Shown: positions 9,642 to 22,559, numbered from the stretch's first letter. The stretch: 64,000 bases of DNA from Toxorhynchites rutilus septentrionalis (GCF_029784135.1 NC_073745.1:99479333-99543332), one strand, 5' to 3'. Numbers and translations are program-made. The notes: generated by a model from the sequence alone, not told the origin.

Positions 9642-11697
9642 TTTTATATTAAAGCATTAGAACATTCACAAAAAATTCAATAAATAATAGTTTATTTTAC
9701 CTAAAGTTACTGCTCTTTTAAGTAAAAATAATTCCGACCAGTACGACGAAGCAAAGGGTTAAACCTTTCCTTGGGTGCGAGTGAAACCGATATAAAGTGG
9801 GAGTGACACAGACAGTTATTGTAATATGCGAAGTGTCCGACATTATCGTTCACAAAATATGTTGTATCCAAATATGAACAATCCGAGATAAAGAAAGAGA
9901 GCACAAGTTGGATGCTTTTTACATAACTATCTTTGAACTGTCCGTCTAATCCCTACAAGAAGTTGTTAGTTTTCCCAACCAGTACTATTGTTCGAATCAT
10001 TCGCAATTTTTCACTTACGTATGAAATTATCTATTTACTACATTCCCAACATCGCTTCAAAGTTAACTGATCAACCAAAATATAACCACAAGTGAATCAA
10101 ATTTTGAAATTTCATCATGGTTTTCAGTTTTTGTTCACAGTTTCCACTGTTGCCAAGTAATCAATTTGGGTGGTTCAAATATCAAAGAATAACATGCTCA
10201 AAAATGGAATCTAATAGTCAAATCATGTATTTAAATCGTTCGTTATCCATCTTATCCTTGTCTTCCCTTCAGTTATGGGCTCAAAGTACAACAATTTATT
10301 AATCCTAAGATAAAATATTTTCATACAAGTATATTCTTTGGAAACATGTACCAGTTTTGCGTGGTGAAACTCTACAGTTACTTTGCAAATATTGTAACAA
10401 GGACGTGTATTGGCAGATAATAAAAATAATTCAGAATGGGGCATACATAAAGTGTTAAATAAGTTAACTAAGATAACCGATAAGAAACATGTGAGTACTT
10501 TTCAAAAGCTTTTTTTTCAAAATCGAACAAAAAAGCGATTTTGAAAACATAACATGGAACAAAAAAAAATATATTGAAGTTAACGCAAAATTTAATAAAA
10601 ATGCAACAGAAACAACACGACAAGATTTTTCCAATGACATACAAGTTTTTGGAAGGTAGAGACACTGTGTCGTATTCACCTTTTATTACGGATTACTGTC
10701 CCTGTGTAAAGACCTGTGTATATTTTCCCAAAAGGTAAGGCAAATTTAAAAGTACAGTTTGACGAGTTGAGAGCCTGTCGGACGGCTTTAACCGAAGCTT
10801 TGAACGCCATACCTAAACATAATCTAAACGCATTTGAATTTGATTCACAGATTAAATCGAAACCAAAGAATCGATCTTTGCTGAATCGATCATCGAAAAA
10901 TTTAAAGCCTTTTTCCCCAATTTATTTACATATCCTATATAAGTGTCCTTTTTTGTTCAAACATGGAACAAATATTTCAGATTTCTTTTCAAACATCAAA
11001 GGCATATTTTTGCTTCTCAGTTTAAAAGTCACAAAAACTCTTCAAATTAGAAATTGTTTTTTCTAGAGCATTCATCTTGTACCGTTATGAAATCATTTAA
11101 TTCAATAAATTTTAAGATAAAAAATAATTAAAAATTACTATCAGTAATTCAACAACTCCATTGACAATAATCCCATAACATTCAACCGTTCCATACGTCT
11201 GAAATTTAGACGAAACCTTCTTGTTAGTCCCAGTTCTAGAAAAAAACGTTTCGGCTGGACCTGATGTCACCATCCAATTTCGTTACAATTTTCACTGTCA
11301 GTCTAGTGAATGTGATGGTGTAAATATAATACTTCACGACCACTAATTTGACAACCTTGAAAGGGATCCAAAGTTTATGAAATTTTGAGGACAGTTTTTG
11401 GTGAGATTAAAATCAATGTTCACTGAAAAACAAATTTACATAAAATCTTCTACGATCAAAAAGATTGGAAAAATCGAAAAGAAAAGATCGATTTTCGCGA
11501 TTTATTGGACTACAAGAATCGATCCAAAAAAACGGAAATCAGAGAGAAAAAGATCGATTTTCTAAATATCGATCCAAGATCACCCAAACCTAGATCCAAT
11601 GTTTATGAAGTTTGTCAGGTGGTTTTTGATGAGATTAAAATCAATGTTCACTGAAAAACAATTTTAGGAGAAAATTTCTCATGACCAAAAATTGTAG
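9642..11697. other. Interval without gene; contains a ~100-bp direct repeat
   Basis: ORFs here are short and AT-driven. Two related ~100-bp blocks at about 11362-11461 and 11591-11688 share GATTAAAATCAATGTTCACT and GAAAAACAA, and lie just left of element A. No terminal repeats or RNA genes were seen in the rest. Confidence 0.5.
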
Positions 11698-13368
11698 GAG
11701 GTTGTGTTCAGAACACGACCGCATCGTTGACGTAGAACTACGCTGTAGTTTAATTCAAGTCGCGAATATTATTTTATAATGCTACGAAAATTTTGAAATA
11801 ACCTTTCTACCAGTTTGGTCGCCCTGAAATGTTTTTTATTGTAGAATTATTTGACGATAATTGTTTGATGATTCATCCTTGTGCTCGCAGAACAATTCAT
11901 ACTCGAGATAAGCGCAGCTGTCATCCTTAGTGGAGAAAATTTTGCTACTGGCAAGCGAAGCCAAATCGCATACAACATTTCAGAACGACATTTACTTTCT
12001 TGGTGACTGAATAAACGAAATAAACTCTATCTGTTAATCTCAACAACCTCGAGAAGGTTAGCACTACTTCATTACGATCAAGATTAGGGCAGATGCAATC
12101 CTAGTTGAAAGCAGTTTTGCGGTTGGCACGCAAGCCCAAATAAATTAATAACTTAATATAACTGATTGAATAACTTGTATTCCCCAAATAATTTTTTGGT
12201 GAATAACATTAACGCCTTCTTCACCATAGCGTCAGTTCAATGCATTGATGACAGAAAACAAACAATGTTAACTGCTTGGAAAAAGGCTGAATATTTGCCT
12301 CAGCAGAGATTCATCACCAATACCCTAGCGTAAATATTTCCCTCCCGCTATCTTCCCTCCTTGTTCATATTTATCATTACGACTGCATAATTTGCACCAC
12401 CAAACAATCATCAATCATAGCATAAAAAATTAGGCGATTGTTGCATCGTTACAGGGCCAATGAACACGGGAGCAGATACAAATGGGGTTTCAGCGTAGCG
12501 AAGATGCACTACGTACGGGTTATGAAGCACGCACGTACGCACACAAATATCCATATCGATGAGTTGAAGCAACTAAATATACACACACTTATCTCCGTTT
12601 TGCGTCCTTTCTGTTAATATTGCCAGTCTACATTTGCTTAGCTGCCATCCTTTGTGGAGAGTGGATATGTGATGACGCAAAACAAGGAAGAATAAGCGAT
12701 ATTCATTGCTTTGAATACATAACGATACTGAAAGTTTTCCTTCCTTCCTTGCTTGGTACTTTAAACTTCAGTTCATTCGTCTGTAACCTTCAAAAAGGCC
12801 CTTGGAAAACTTTACTTTATCCATGATATTACGCCTTGAGAAAGGCATTCGATCCCTCGCCGTCCAGCTCGCCCAGCGATGTTGTTCAGTCGATTTCCTC
12901 AAGAAGAATGAAAGTTTGCCTCATTCTTTCTTTCTTTGTTTTTAAGAGGCTTTAAACTTTGCAGTTCATTCGCCTCTAGTTTGCCTCAGCGAGATCCACT
13001 GTTTATACTCTAGGCAAATATTCCCCTTCGTTCTTCTTCTTTTCCATTGTTCACAGAGACTTTACATCTTACGATTTCCCCTTCGTTGCTCGTCGATAAG
13101 TTGCTCGTTTTTGACAGCTCGGGAAAGCAGAACAAATGTATGAGGAAATGGGAATGGGATTTTCATCAATTTGAACTATATACAGACTATGGGATTGTAA
13201 TGTATAGCATATCATACAAATCTTAGGGAATTTCCTATTCGTTTGTTATGTAAATCGCCAATATCCGTTCGCGGCAAGAATAGTTATTAACATTAACTTT
13301 ATTTCATAAAAACGTGACCTGTTTTCTGATTTGGCACCCTTAATGAAAAACGTAGTTCTACGTCAAAA
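11698..13368. mobile_element. GACGTAGAACTACGTC-family element A (1.67 kb)
   Basis: The left end begins GAGGTTGTGTTC and continues through GACACGACC-like sequence to GACGTAGAACTACG. The right end is GGCACCCTTAATGAAAAACG followed by TAGTTCTACGTCAAAA. Elements B (20426-20778), C (16749-18065), D (50987-52792) and E (55586-56930) share the same asymmetric pair of ends. It encodes no protein. On the minus strand it has two well-formed stem-loops (12832-12847 and 12785-12800) like the histone mRNA 3' end. Classification to a superfamily is open. Confidence 0.65.
12785..12847 (-). promoter_or_regulatory. Two histone-3'-end-like stem-loops in element A
   Basis: On the minus strand TGCCTT-TCTC-AAGGCG (12847-12832) and GGCCTT-TTTG-AAGGTT (12800-12785) each form a six-pair stem, with G-T wobbles, and a four-base loop. 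These are the dimensions of the metazoan histone mRNA stem-loop (GGYYCU-loop-ARRRCC). Positions and context (CGAGGGATCGA upstream, AAAGTTTTCCAAG between) match those in element C. The functional meaning is inference. Confidence 0.4.
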
Positions 13369-13555
13369 GATCGAAAAGATCGAATAAAAAAGAATTTGAA
13401 TTTGAATAATGACATCAAAAACATTCAAATAACTTGTTCAAAAGCTCTTTTTCGCCTCCAGTCCCGAAGCTTAATTTACATACTGTAGAAAAATTCTATT
13501 AACAAAAATTTCGATGTTACACTTCGATCTGCAATTTTTTTTTTCGATGGGTTTA

Positions 13556-13848
13556 TTTTTGATTTTGCTAGCGTATGGCACTAACGTTCATAGAAGAATT
13601 TTCCATGTTCAACGCAAGTTCATTTGTGCTATTTTTGCTTAGTACTTGGTTGAGATTTCTGTGTCAGTGTTAATTGACATTTGATTGTGTTCAGAGTGTG
13701 GTATTTTCAAGAATATGCAGGTAACAGTGTATGTCGGGAAAGTTACCTTTGACAGAATATCTTCCGACCAGAACGGGAATCGAAGCCGAACTTCCGAAAA
13801 CCACGAGTAAGAAAACTCAACCAAACGAGTAACGAATATCACCATTAA
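13556..13848 (-). mobile_element. tRNA-derived SINE
   Basis: Minus-strand sequence has a Pol III B-box-like GCTTCGATTCCCG near 13775 and an A-box-like GGTTGAGTTTT near 13815. It runs to CAGAAATCTCAACCAAGTAC and ends near AACGTTAGTGCCATACGC. The 3' part is shared with the short insert at 7324-7495. It is of the Feilai type by structure, but I cannot confirm the family name. Confidence 0.6.
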
Positions 13849-13859
13849 GTCTAAGCTAA

Positions 13860-16240
13860 GACTGAATTAAAGGTCCACTTTTCCACACGACATGCGCATC
13901 AACGCTGCGGTGTTTCTAGTCATCAAGATGCAACACGAGTTCTGGAATCAAATATGTATAAAGTTTCGGAAAAAATAATTTTTAATCTGTATAGAGATGA
14001 TATGGTACATTTCCTATGGTCGGCTGGGAATTGCTTCCTCGATGTGCGCAATAATATGACTGAATTATGAAATTTTTCCTTGACCATTATTTATTCCCAA
14101 CTGGAACACTACACTATATCAAAACAAAATACTTTATTAGTAGGGACAAGGTGAAACACTGTGCTAGACTGTTCGATCCAAAGATTCGATGGAGAATTTT
14201 CTTTTGTCACGCCATACCTTCATTAGTTGCTACTTTTTCTGTGGTTTCCACTTCTCGAAGGTGTTTTGCTCAACTGCTACCGCCTGGGTAAATATTCTCT
14301 CGTCAGGTCAGGTGTTTTCCAATGCAATATTCTCAAATTGTCGAAATTAATGATTCAAGATTAAATAAATAAGATGTCTAGGAATAACTAAGATTCGAAT
14401 AACGGACTGGAAAAACAAACTTTGATGTGACATTTCAAACGCCTTATCGTGGTGAAAGGTGTGGTTTTCTTTTCCATTTTTTTTGTAGAGCAACATTTTA
14501 GCGCTGTAAACTTCCGTTGGGAAAGAATCACTTGACATGTGGGGGTTAGGCGAGCAAGTTGAGAAACGACAAATTAACCTTTTACCAAAGGTGTCGGTTT
14601 TCCGGTGACACCCTCTATTTATCATGTGGCTGTTTCTTGAAACCCTTACGAGCAAAAACGGTTTGCTGAATGGGTGAATACGACTCGACACCGAATGGAT
14701 TGAGTAAACACGGTTTATACCCTCGAAGAGTCCTGCATGCAAAGTGGAGCACTGTAGAGCAAACGGTCAAATTATAATGTAAGTTTCTCGCCGGAATAGG
14801 TGCCGTCCAAAATATCTGCAACAAAATAAGTATACCTTTCGTTTTATTTGTGCCAAGTAAGGGGTGCCGCCCCGATTCTAATCTTTCCAGCACTGCAGAG
14901 GTTTCGAAGTCAGGGTTCGCAGTGTTTCGATAAATCGTGTCTTAAAACCTCATCCAACATGAAGCTATTTTGGTAAGGGGTGCAATCACCTTGCTGTGTG
15001 GAAAGTAAATTACATATATACACAAAGGAGTTCAATGCTTCTACACGTGTGGCTCCATGTAAATTTTCGCGTCTGGCACAGCAAGCAGTTGTACAAGTTC
15101 CACCCGGTAACACAACGGATTTGTGTTCTTCACAAAACAAATGCGTGTTGGGTAATTAATATGTCAAGCCATGATTTGAAGCAAAAACAGTAATTGATTT
15201 AGTTGTGCTAAGCCATTTGCCGTACATCCGTCGGCTTATCTCTCAAATTCCCACCCCGGGGTGGACCACGGCCGGATTCAATACAATTAATTTACATATC
15301 GGAAATCGTTAAATAGCGCACGAGAGAGCCTGTCAGTGTATTCTATGCATGTATGCATACATTCATCTATAGATGTACATTCCGGTATGATGTGGAGGAT
15401 TTTCCGGTTCCGCAGAGTTATCTGCACAGCTCAGGAAAAGCTAGCTTTCCTGCCATGGATTGGGTGGGGCAAGGGGTTTCGCAGTGTCGGATTACCTTGA
15501 GCGCGCGAACAGCCTAATCAGCAGCCGGTGGAAATTCCAGCGTGGAAAACAGATATGGAGAGAAAAACCGTAACAAAAACAAAAACAGGAGCAACGAAGA
15601 AGAAGAACAATGTGCAAGGCTGCATGGAACTCAGCTTCTAATGGCACTACATGCTTGCATCTTCATTTGCATTCGAGCTTGCTGCTGTTTTTGTTTGTTT
15701 TCCCGGCTGTTTTTAGTCGTTCCACTTTTTTTTTCTCTCTCTCACTATTTGCAAGCCATTCTTTTTCACCCTCGAGTGGCATTGGCTTTTCGGTGTTGTA
15801 CGATTTATACGCTGTGCTCATTTATTTTTCCGGCTTTTCGCTTCCCGTCGTTTGCACGGTTGCTCCCCGGGGTGACAGCGTTGTCGCCAGCGTGGATAGT
15901 TTTGCCACAAATTTTGATATGGACTACGCTACGATGTTTCGGTTTGAGGATTTTGACTTAATGTTATTTGTCGTACAGTTCACTTCTGTTTTGATTCATG
16001 CGTCGATTCACTATTTAAATTCTGATAACATTTATATTATTTTCTTAGGGTTTCCAGCCTAAGTTACGCCAAGTTATTTTTTTCACATCATTGCTGATTC
16101 TGATCAGGAATAATTGGAAAATTAACTCTGTAGAATAATTTCTTATACGGAGTTTGATTGGTGAATATAGTCGGATATAGTCTGATCTACTTCATCTATC
16201 TGAAAATTATTTGACTTTGAATTTTCCCTTGCGTGATGAG
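13860..16240. other. Interval without a recognised gene
   Basis: Long overlapping ORFs at 14347-14893 (minus) and 15542-16062 (plus, two frames) show no conserved motif, and their overlap argues against coding. Sequence at about 14900-15640 is of more balanced composition and lacks repeat hallmarks. It might be distal regulatory DNA or an unrecognised 5' exon region. Confidence 0.4.
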
Positions 16241-16748
16241 TAGTGGTCCGGGCTTGAAATCTTCTAAGATGAAAAATGGAAATCGACTCTCTCAGTAGCT
16301 TCGACTAGGACTACGTCGGCATTCGCCAGCAACATGCCTCGAATTGACTAGAAATCAATTGACGAGCGTTAAAAGCGAGGATGACTGATGAACTATTCTA
16401 GAAAATGGTTATACTAAATGACTTGACTAATGAATACAAATCTGCCTCTTAATTCAACCTGGCTTCAATCCACTATACTACTCTCCCTGACACGAATCTA
16501 GTTACCCGCGTACAGAATCATATTTTAACATCCATATGAAGTGAAACGAAAACATGATTTCTGACGCAAAAAAATAGTTACACCATTAATGGACGGCTAC
16601 CCACCATGAACTCAAACCAACGGACCTCAACAATTAGCAGGTATGCTATAAAGGACCTCGCGTTAACATTAGTAAATAGCGTGCAAAAAAGCGTGCAGTT
16701 TGGGAGGAATTCTAAACCAAATTTTAATTCACTTTGTCTCCGAGTTCA

Positions 16749-18065
16749 TTTTTTGACGTAGAACTACGTCTTTCAGGAAGGGTGCCAAGTCAGGAAACAG
16801 GTCACGTTTTTTGTGAAATAAAGTTAACGTTAATAACTATTTTCACAGCGAACAAATTCTGATAATTTGCACACCAATGGGGTCGGAAATTCTCTCAGAT
16901 TTGTTTGATATACTATACAGTACAATCCACTAATGCCTAAACAGTTAAAATCATGAAAACGGGAAGCATTCTCATTTTCCCATACATTTGTTCTGCCGAT
17001 TTGTGTGCACTCCCGAACAGAGCTGTCAATAACGAGCAACGGATACATTCGTTTCTGCCCGTTTTCAACATATTTGGTTTAAATAATCCATCCACGATTT
17101 GGAGCCACACCATTCGTTGCGTGAACACCGACTGGACAACAACGTTGCTGGACGAGCTGGACGGCGAGGGATCGAGTGCCCTTCTCAAGGCAAGAGGGTG
17201 GAGGTGTAGTGCTGGAGAGTAAAGTTTTTCAAGGGCCTTTCTCAAAGCAAGAGACGAATGAATTGAAAAAGTTTAAAGTCTCTATAATACAATACCTTAC
17301 CTTACCTGAAGCCACTCCACTTCTCGTTTGGTGGTCATCGAAGCAACATGGTTGCCGCAGAGCGTCGATCCGGAGAGGATTGTTTTCTTGACGGGTGAAG
17401 GAGGGGTATGGAATAGAGTTTCTTTCCACAAGGGCCCTTCTCAGGGCTAGTGGCGGAAACCAAAAATAGAATAGAATGAAAACACAGATGCGAGTGAGCT
17501 AGCATAACACAACGAGCGGATATGGTTCATGCCTAATGATGATTTCACACACAGCTCGATACAACGAGAGGAAGCCCTCTGTATCGAGGTGTGCTACGAC
17601 AAAGAATAGCAGCATACGAATTTTTTTTTTGTGCTAGTGCGGATATGGAAGAGTATCCAGAATTTTGGAATATAGATATAAACTGCATTTATTTATATAA
17701 ACGTATATTTCATGAAAATATGCTTTCAAATTCCAACAGGGTAACCTTACTGTTGCATGTTGTGGGGATCGATCAGAACTCAAGCGGAATATAGGATCAA
17801 AAGGGTTCATAGTTTGTGATCGATATCTGGGTGGAAAGGAGGAAGTGTGATGCGAGTTCAACCAAATAAACGAGAAGTGCTGATAGCTTTCGACTCTACT
17901 CGAATCTTTCGAGTCTACTCAAGTAATAAAAAAAAATAGATAAAAAGGTGTTATAAAAATGTCATTCATTCTAAAATAATATTCGAAGTGATATATAAGT
18001 GGATTGAATATTATAATTATGTAGTTCTACGTCGAAAACTGCGGCCGTGTCCTAGATATAACCCA
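16749..18065. mobile_element. GACGTAGAACTACGTC-family element C (1.3 kb)
   Basis: The left end is TTTTTTGACGTAGAACTACG followed by TCTTTCAGGAAGGGTGCC. The right end is TAGTTCTACGTCGAAAAC then GCGGCCGTGTCC and TAACCCA. Orientation is opposite to A. The interior shares CGAGGGATCGA..., AAAGTTTT.CAAGGGCC and GAAATAAAGTTAACGTTAAT with A and/or B. Three stem-loop motifs like the histone 3' end lie on the plus strand (17177, 17234, 17433). It carries no transposase. It is inserted in the first unit of the 16250-19330 tandem repeat. Confidence 0.65.
17427..17455 (+). promoter_or_regulatory. Histone-mRNA-3'-end-like stem-loop in element C
   Basis: GGCCCT-TCTC-AGGGCT at 17433-17448 forms a six-pair stem (one G-T) with a four-base loop, flanked by ACAAG on the left and AGTGG on the right. 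Histone transcripts typically have CAAAGGCYCUUUUCAGRGCCAC. Two weaker relatives lie at 17177-17192 and 17234-17249. It may be a captured histone 3' end or a coincidence. Confidence 0.4.
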
Positions 18066-19463
18066 TCACAATTTTTTTTTGAAAAAAACACATACGGAAA
18101 ACGGGTTACTATCAACGAAATTCACAAATTGATCAGTGTTTCTGAACACAACACTGCCCGCTTTTTTCATATGTGTGAGTAATTTTCGTGTACGATACAA
18201 ACAAATCTAGCTCACCCGCAATATTTGATAAACCACGTTGAACTCAAACATCGATATATGGATACGTGATACATGAGAGAGAGAGAGAAACGAATTCATT
18301 TTGGGGGGAGTCACTTCAATATGCAACGAAGTCCGTTTGACGGGGAAGAATGAAATGAGATAGTCGAGCCGTAGAGTGCGATAGCAACTAAACATCCGAA
18401 TGACTGTTAATTCATGTAGACGGAGAAACTACTGGAAGAAGCCATACTCATTTCCAATTAGATACTGTGCAGTTCTGATTTAACGTTGGCAAAAGGGATC
18501 GTAGAACCAGATTGTTTCCGCACGTCTTACCTGCTTGACGATTCTTCGAAATCTTCGAAGGTGAAAAATGAAGACCGACTCTACTCCCAGTAGTTTCGCT
18601 TCGACTAGAACTGCTTCGGCAGTCGCCGCCAACAAAAAATGACTTGACTAGAAAATGAATTGACTAGCGCTGACTAGCGAGGATGACTGGTGAACTAGTC
18701 TAGTCAGTGGTTATTTTAACTGACTCGACTAATGAATACAAATCTGCCTCTTCGTTCAACTGACTTCAATCCACATTTCCATTTCCCCCTGATACTAATT
18801 TTGCACACGCGTACGCACGTCCATATAAAGAGGAACGAAAACTTGTTTCCTGATGCAAAAAAGTACTTACCCCATCAATGGACGGTTTTTTTTCTACCCA
18901 TAGTTAACTCAAACCAACGAACTTAGACATTTATCAAGTATGCTATAAAGGTCCTCGCATTAGTATTAGTTAGTATTAGGCGTGCAAAATATCGCACAAA
19001 CACTGCCCGCTATTTTATACGTGTGAGTAGTTTTCGTGTACGCTACAAAAAATCTAGCGTTTGTCAAACCACGGTGAACTCAAACATCGATGCGTTCAAA
19101 CGTGCATGGGAGAGAGAGAGGAACGAATTCGTTTTGGGGGAAGTCACTCCAAAATGCAATGGGGACAATTTGACTGGGAAGAATGGAATGATATATTCGA
19201 GTCGGTAGAGGGAGATAGCGAATAAACGCCCGACTGATTGTTCAGTCGTTTTGGCAGAGAAACTGCGTGAAGAGCCAAAAGTCATTTACCGACTGACTAT
19301 GGATATAGTCAGTCGGTTAGTCAGCCGATTATCCTCAGTTGACTATGACTATGTTGAGCCCTGGTATAAATAACGTGGGTCGCTACATTGGGCTTCGAGA
19401 AATGGCATTGACGCTGACGGCCAATGCGTAGGGTTGCCGTCTATAGTCAGCACATGTCACAAT

Positions 19464-19926
19464 CAGCATTGCCACACGTACAAATTTATCTGGGAAGGTA
19501 CAGATTTTTTCGTTATTTTTGGTACAGATTCTGTACGGTACAGAGTACAGATTTTCGTCAAAAAGCACAGATTGGTACAGATTTTTTCCACGGGAGAAAT
19601 TTCTTTCATTTGAACAAAGCTACATTAAGGTACACGCATACTTTTACGCCGCAGTATCGCGTGGTGCGACAGCTCGTAACGTTTAATAACTGATAGTATG
19701 CAATCTAGATTCAGGAAAAATATATGTATAAACATCATCAAACACACGAATGACGAATGAAATGTAAATGTGATACTTGTAGTAAATAAATGAGTATTTT
19801 TAATGCTAATAAAATCGAATTTTCTCTTCAACGAATATTTTCGTTGGTACAGATTTTTGGATGAAAAAGTACAGATGAGTAAGATTGTTAACCCCATCTG
19901 GTACAGAATAAAATGTGGCAACCCTG
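19464..19926. mobile_element. 463-bp hAT MITE with perfect 8-bp target duplication
   Basis: GTCACAAT occurs at 19456-19463 and 19927-19934. Ends CAGCATTGCCACA and TGTGGCAACCCTG are inverted repeats. The interior is dominated by GGTACAGATTTTT repeats in both orientations. Related ends occur at 4358, 26173, 47601 and 49129. Its interior has no coding. Confidence 0.9.
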
Positions 19927-19934
19927 GTCACAAT

Positions 19935-20425
19935 GCTTCGAGTATTTTAGTCCGTACCGCACGGATACGAAGGCGAAATTCCTCCATAGTCCCCTGACTA
20001 TCCTCAGTTGAATAACTTCCAAAATCAGCAACTGAGAAAAACGCATTCAAAGTTTTCGAGCATATTTGTCTACCAGAAGCTTTAAGCATTTCGATTTAGC
20101 AATACACTGGGTTTTGTATAAGCAGAGAACTATTGGTTAATGAAATGTGAAAATATTCTCTCATTTGAATCAATCAATCTTGGTTACAGGCTTAAAAATT
20201 CATGATGCGGCAGTTATGCCTAGAATATCAACATGGGACAATCGATCTTGATGTTGTTTTTTGAAATACTGAGAGCAAACAATAAGTTTTTTTTGTGTTT
20301 GTTCGAAAGATTATGCATGAAAACATCGTTTTATGAAGAAGGGGGTGATCTGCAATACTGTCAGAACATAAATCTCGATGTAATTAAGCATTCGCTAACA
20401 AAGTGTACACGTGTTCTGTTAAACT
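19935..20425. other. Interval without recognised feature
   Basis: AT-rich sequence with short ORFs only. CCTGACTATCCTCAGTTGA at 19991 echoes a motif of the preceding 0.8-kb repeat family (near 19329), so part of it is probably repeat-derived. Confidence 0.4.
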
Positions 20426-20778
20426 GTTTTTGACGTAGAACTACGTCTTTCATTAAGGGTGCCAAATCTGAAAGCAGGTCACGTTTTTATGAAATAAAGT
20501 TAACGTTAATAACTATTTTTGCCGTGAACGGAAACAGGCGATTTACATACCAAACGAATCGGAAATTCCCCAAGGTTGTTTGATATGCATGTATGAATCA
20601 TCATTATCGTCAAATGAGTCTAAAATAATAATAAAAACATTTCAGAGCGACCAAACTGGTAGAATGGTTATTTCAAAATTTGCGTAGCATTATAAAATAA
20701 TATCCGCAGTTATAAAAAAACGACTTGAATTAAACTAGTTCTACGTCAACAATGCGGTCGTGTCTTGAACACAACCTC
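20426..20778. mobile_element. GACGTAGAACTACGTC-family element B (353 bp, short form)
   Basis: The left end is TTTTTGACGTAGAACTACGT followed by CTTTCATTAAGGGTGCC. The right end is CTAGTTCTACGTCAACAATG then CGGTCGTGTCTTGAACACAACCTC. It is essentially the two terminal regions of A and C joined together, so it is a deletion derivative with no interior cargo. Confidence 0.75.
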
Positions 20779-21857
20779 ATATAATATTTTAATTTATTTG
20801 AGAATTAGTTCGTTCTTCCCAACTAGAAATGAGTACATTAGTCCTGTTGAAAGTGTTACATAAAATTCTTGTACTTGAACCGATTTATTTGATATGTATC
20901 TACAAAACATATATGGGACAGTTATGAATAGAATATCAACATGATACAATTGAGCTTGATATTGTTTTTTTTAAACTGAGAACAAACTATAACTTTTTCT
21001 GTGTTTTTCCGAAAGACTAGGCATGAAAACTGTGAAAACTGTCAAAAAGTAACATGGGACAACTATGCGTATAACGGCAGTAGAGGTGTTATAAATTGGG
21101 TCTTTCTTAGAATGTCAAACGAGCAGCTCTCTGTGCATGTCACGAACAGAGACTATCGTTTGATCCGGAATGAAGAGAGAGTCGTCATTAGCTGGAAGGT
21201 CTCAGGTGATGCTAGTTTCTGGGAAACCCCGTGATGGATCTAGTCGCTCTCGATGGATAGCAGCAGCTTTATGAGTCGTGGTTGAACGGAGGTGGTTCGT
21301 TATCGGAGACTGTCGTCTTGCACGCCCGTTCTAATTTTTGTTGGACGCTTTTTCGAAAAGAATAATGAATTCTGCTGGATAGACACGGTTGTTATCCTTG
21401 CGATTAAGGTTCAGCGGGTGGCGATTCTCCCAACCAACAATTATGTGTTAGAGCGTTTCATGTTATGATAATAACAAGTACATTAACAAATAGTAATGAT
21501 TTAATTATTTTTCAACACAACGTGTCCGCCGGATATAGTCGATCTGATATGTACAACATGCTCTTTTTTCAGGAGAATGGCGAAAACGTCGAATGGAAGC
21601 CGAAGTATAGTGTTGTGGTCCTGTGAAACGAGATCGTCACTTTGCGGTCGCTTTGAACCACTCACCCGTTGGTTTATTGCAGTTGACGCGATTATTTGAA
21701 GTGGATGCACCCACCTTTCTATTGCGCGTCATCGAATAGTTATTGGTGATGGTCGCTTTGTTGCTAGTTTCTTCAATTCAGTTATGAAGCTATTCAGGAT
21801 TATGAAAAGGTGCACTATTTACAACTTTTCAATGGGCCGACCTCACCAACGCCCTTA
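20779..21857. other. Interval without a recognised gene
   Basis: A 77-codon ORF at 21001-21234 with a Met near 21112 reads MSNEQLSVHV then VISWKVSG, and ends in FWETP before a stop. The composition is reasonable but I recognise no family and no splice context. Nothing else is supported. Confidence 0.35.
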
Positions 21858-22487
21858 TCTATATAAATAAAAAGGTAAGGCAAAATATGTTGGTAAGCGG
21901 AAAACCCGAAGTAGGGATGGTCCGATTTTAGCCTCCTGTATTTTGTTGTATTCGTCTCTTACCGTAGATCAATATAGTGGAGAGAAAAACCGGAAAATTT
22001 TCGGAAAACTCTGAAGGAAGGTCGGAAAATTCGGAAAATTGAATTCCCACATGTTCGAAAATTACATCATAATAAACGTTGTTAGTCCATTCGATGTTTG
22101 CGCTATCGAAATTGATCTTTGTTCGTAAATGGAAATGGGTTTTCAGGCGAAATAACGCATTTCCATATCTTATATCTATCTATATAAATAAAAATGTAAG
22201 GCAAAATCTGTTGGTAAGCGGAAAACCTGAAGAAGGGATGGTCCGATTTTAGTCTCCCTGTATTTTGTTGTATTCGTCTCTTCCCGTAGATCATATAGTG
22301 GAGAGAAAAATCGGAAAAATTTCGGAAAATCCTGAAGGAAGGTCGGAAAATTCGGAAAATTGAATTCCCACATTTTCGAAAATTACATCATAATAAACGT
22401 TGTTAGTTATTCGATATTTGCGCTATCGAAATTGATCTTTGTTCGTAAGTTCGTGTTCTTATATCTATCTATATATATAAAATTGAT

Positions 22488-22508
22488 TTCTGTCTGTCTG
22501 TCTGTCTG
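22488..22508. repeat. (TCTG)n run at a Helitron 5' region
   Basis: About five TCTG units within a Helitron-like 5' end. Confidence 0.8.
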
Positions 22509-22559
22509 ATTCTTATGGACTCAGAAACTACTGAATCGATCAACATGAAAATTGGTATG

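Larger units (their letters stand above)
16250..19330 (+). repeat. Tandem pair of a ~0.8-kb repeat, first copy split by element C
   Basis: 16250-16700 matches 18540-18985 (shared CGACTCT, AATACAAATCTGCCTCTT, CATCAATGGACGG-like and ATGCTATAAAGG). 18130-18470 matches 18985-19300 (shared ACACTGCCCGCT, GTGAACTCAAACATCGAT, ACGAATTCGTTTTGGGG-like). The first unit is therefore interrupted by element C at 16749-18065. The units also carry many GACTAG/GACTGACTA motifs, and the second ends at GACTATGTTGAGCCCTGG near 19360. A hAT-like origin is possible from that end but unproven. Confidence 0.65.

Noticed and set aside
14347..14893. Overlapping minus ORFs of 131 and 92 codons
   Set aside because: Different frames over the same DNA, no conserved feature.
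15542..16062. Two overlapping plus-strand ORFs of 139 and 150 codons
   Set aside because: They overlap out of frame, are rich in hydrophobic runs from T-rich DNA, and have no motif or splice context.
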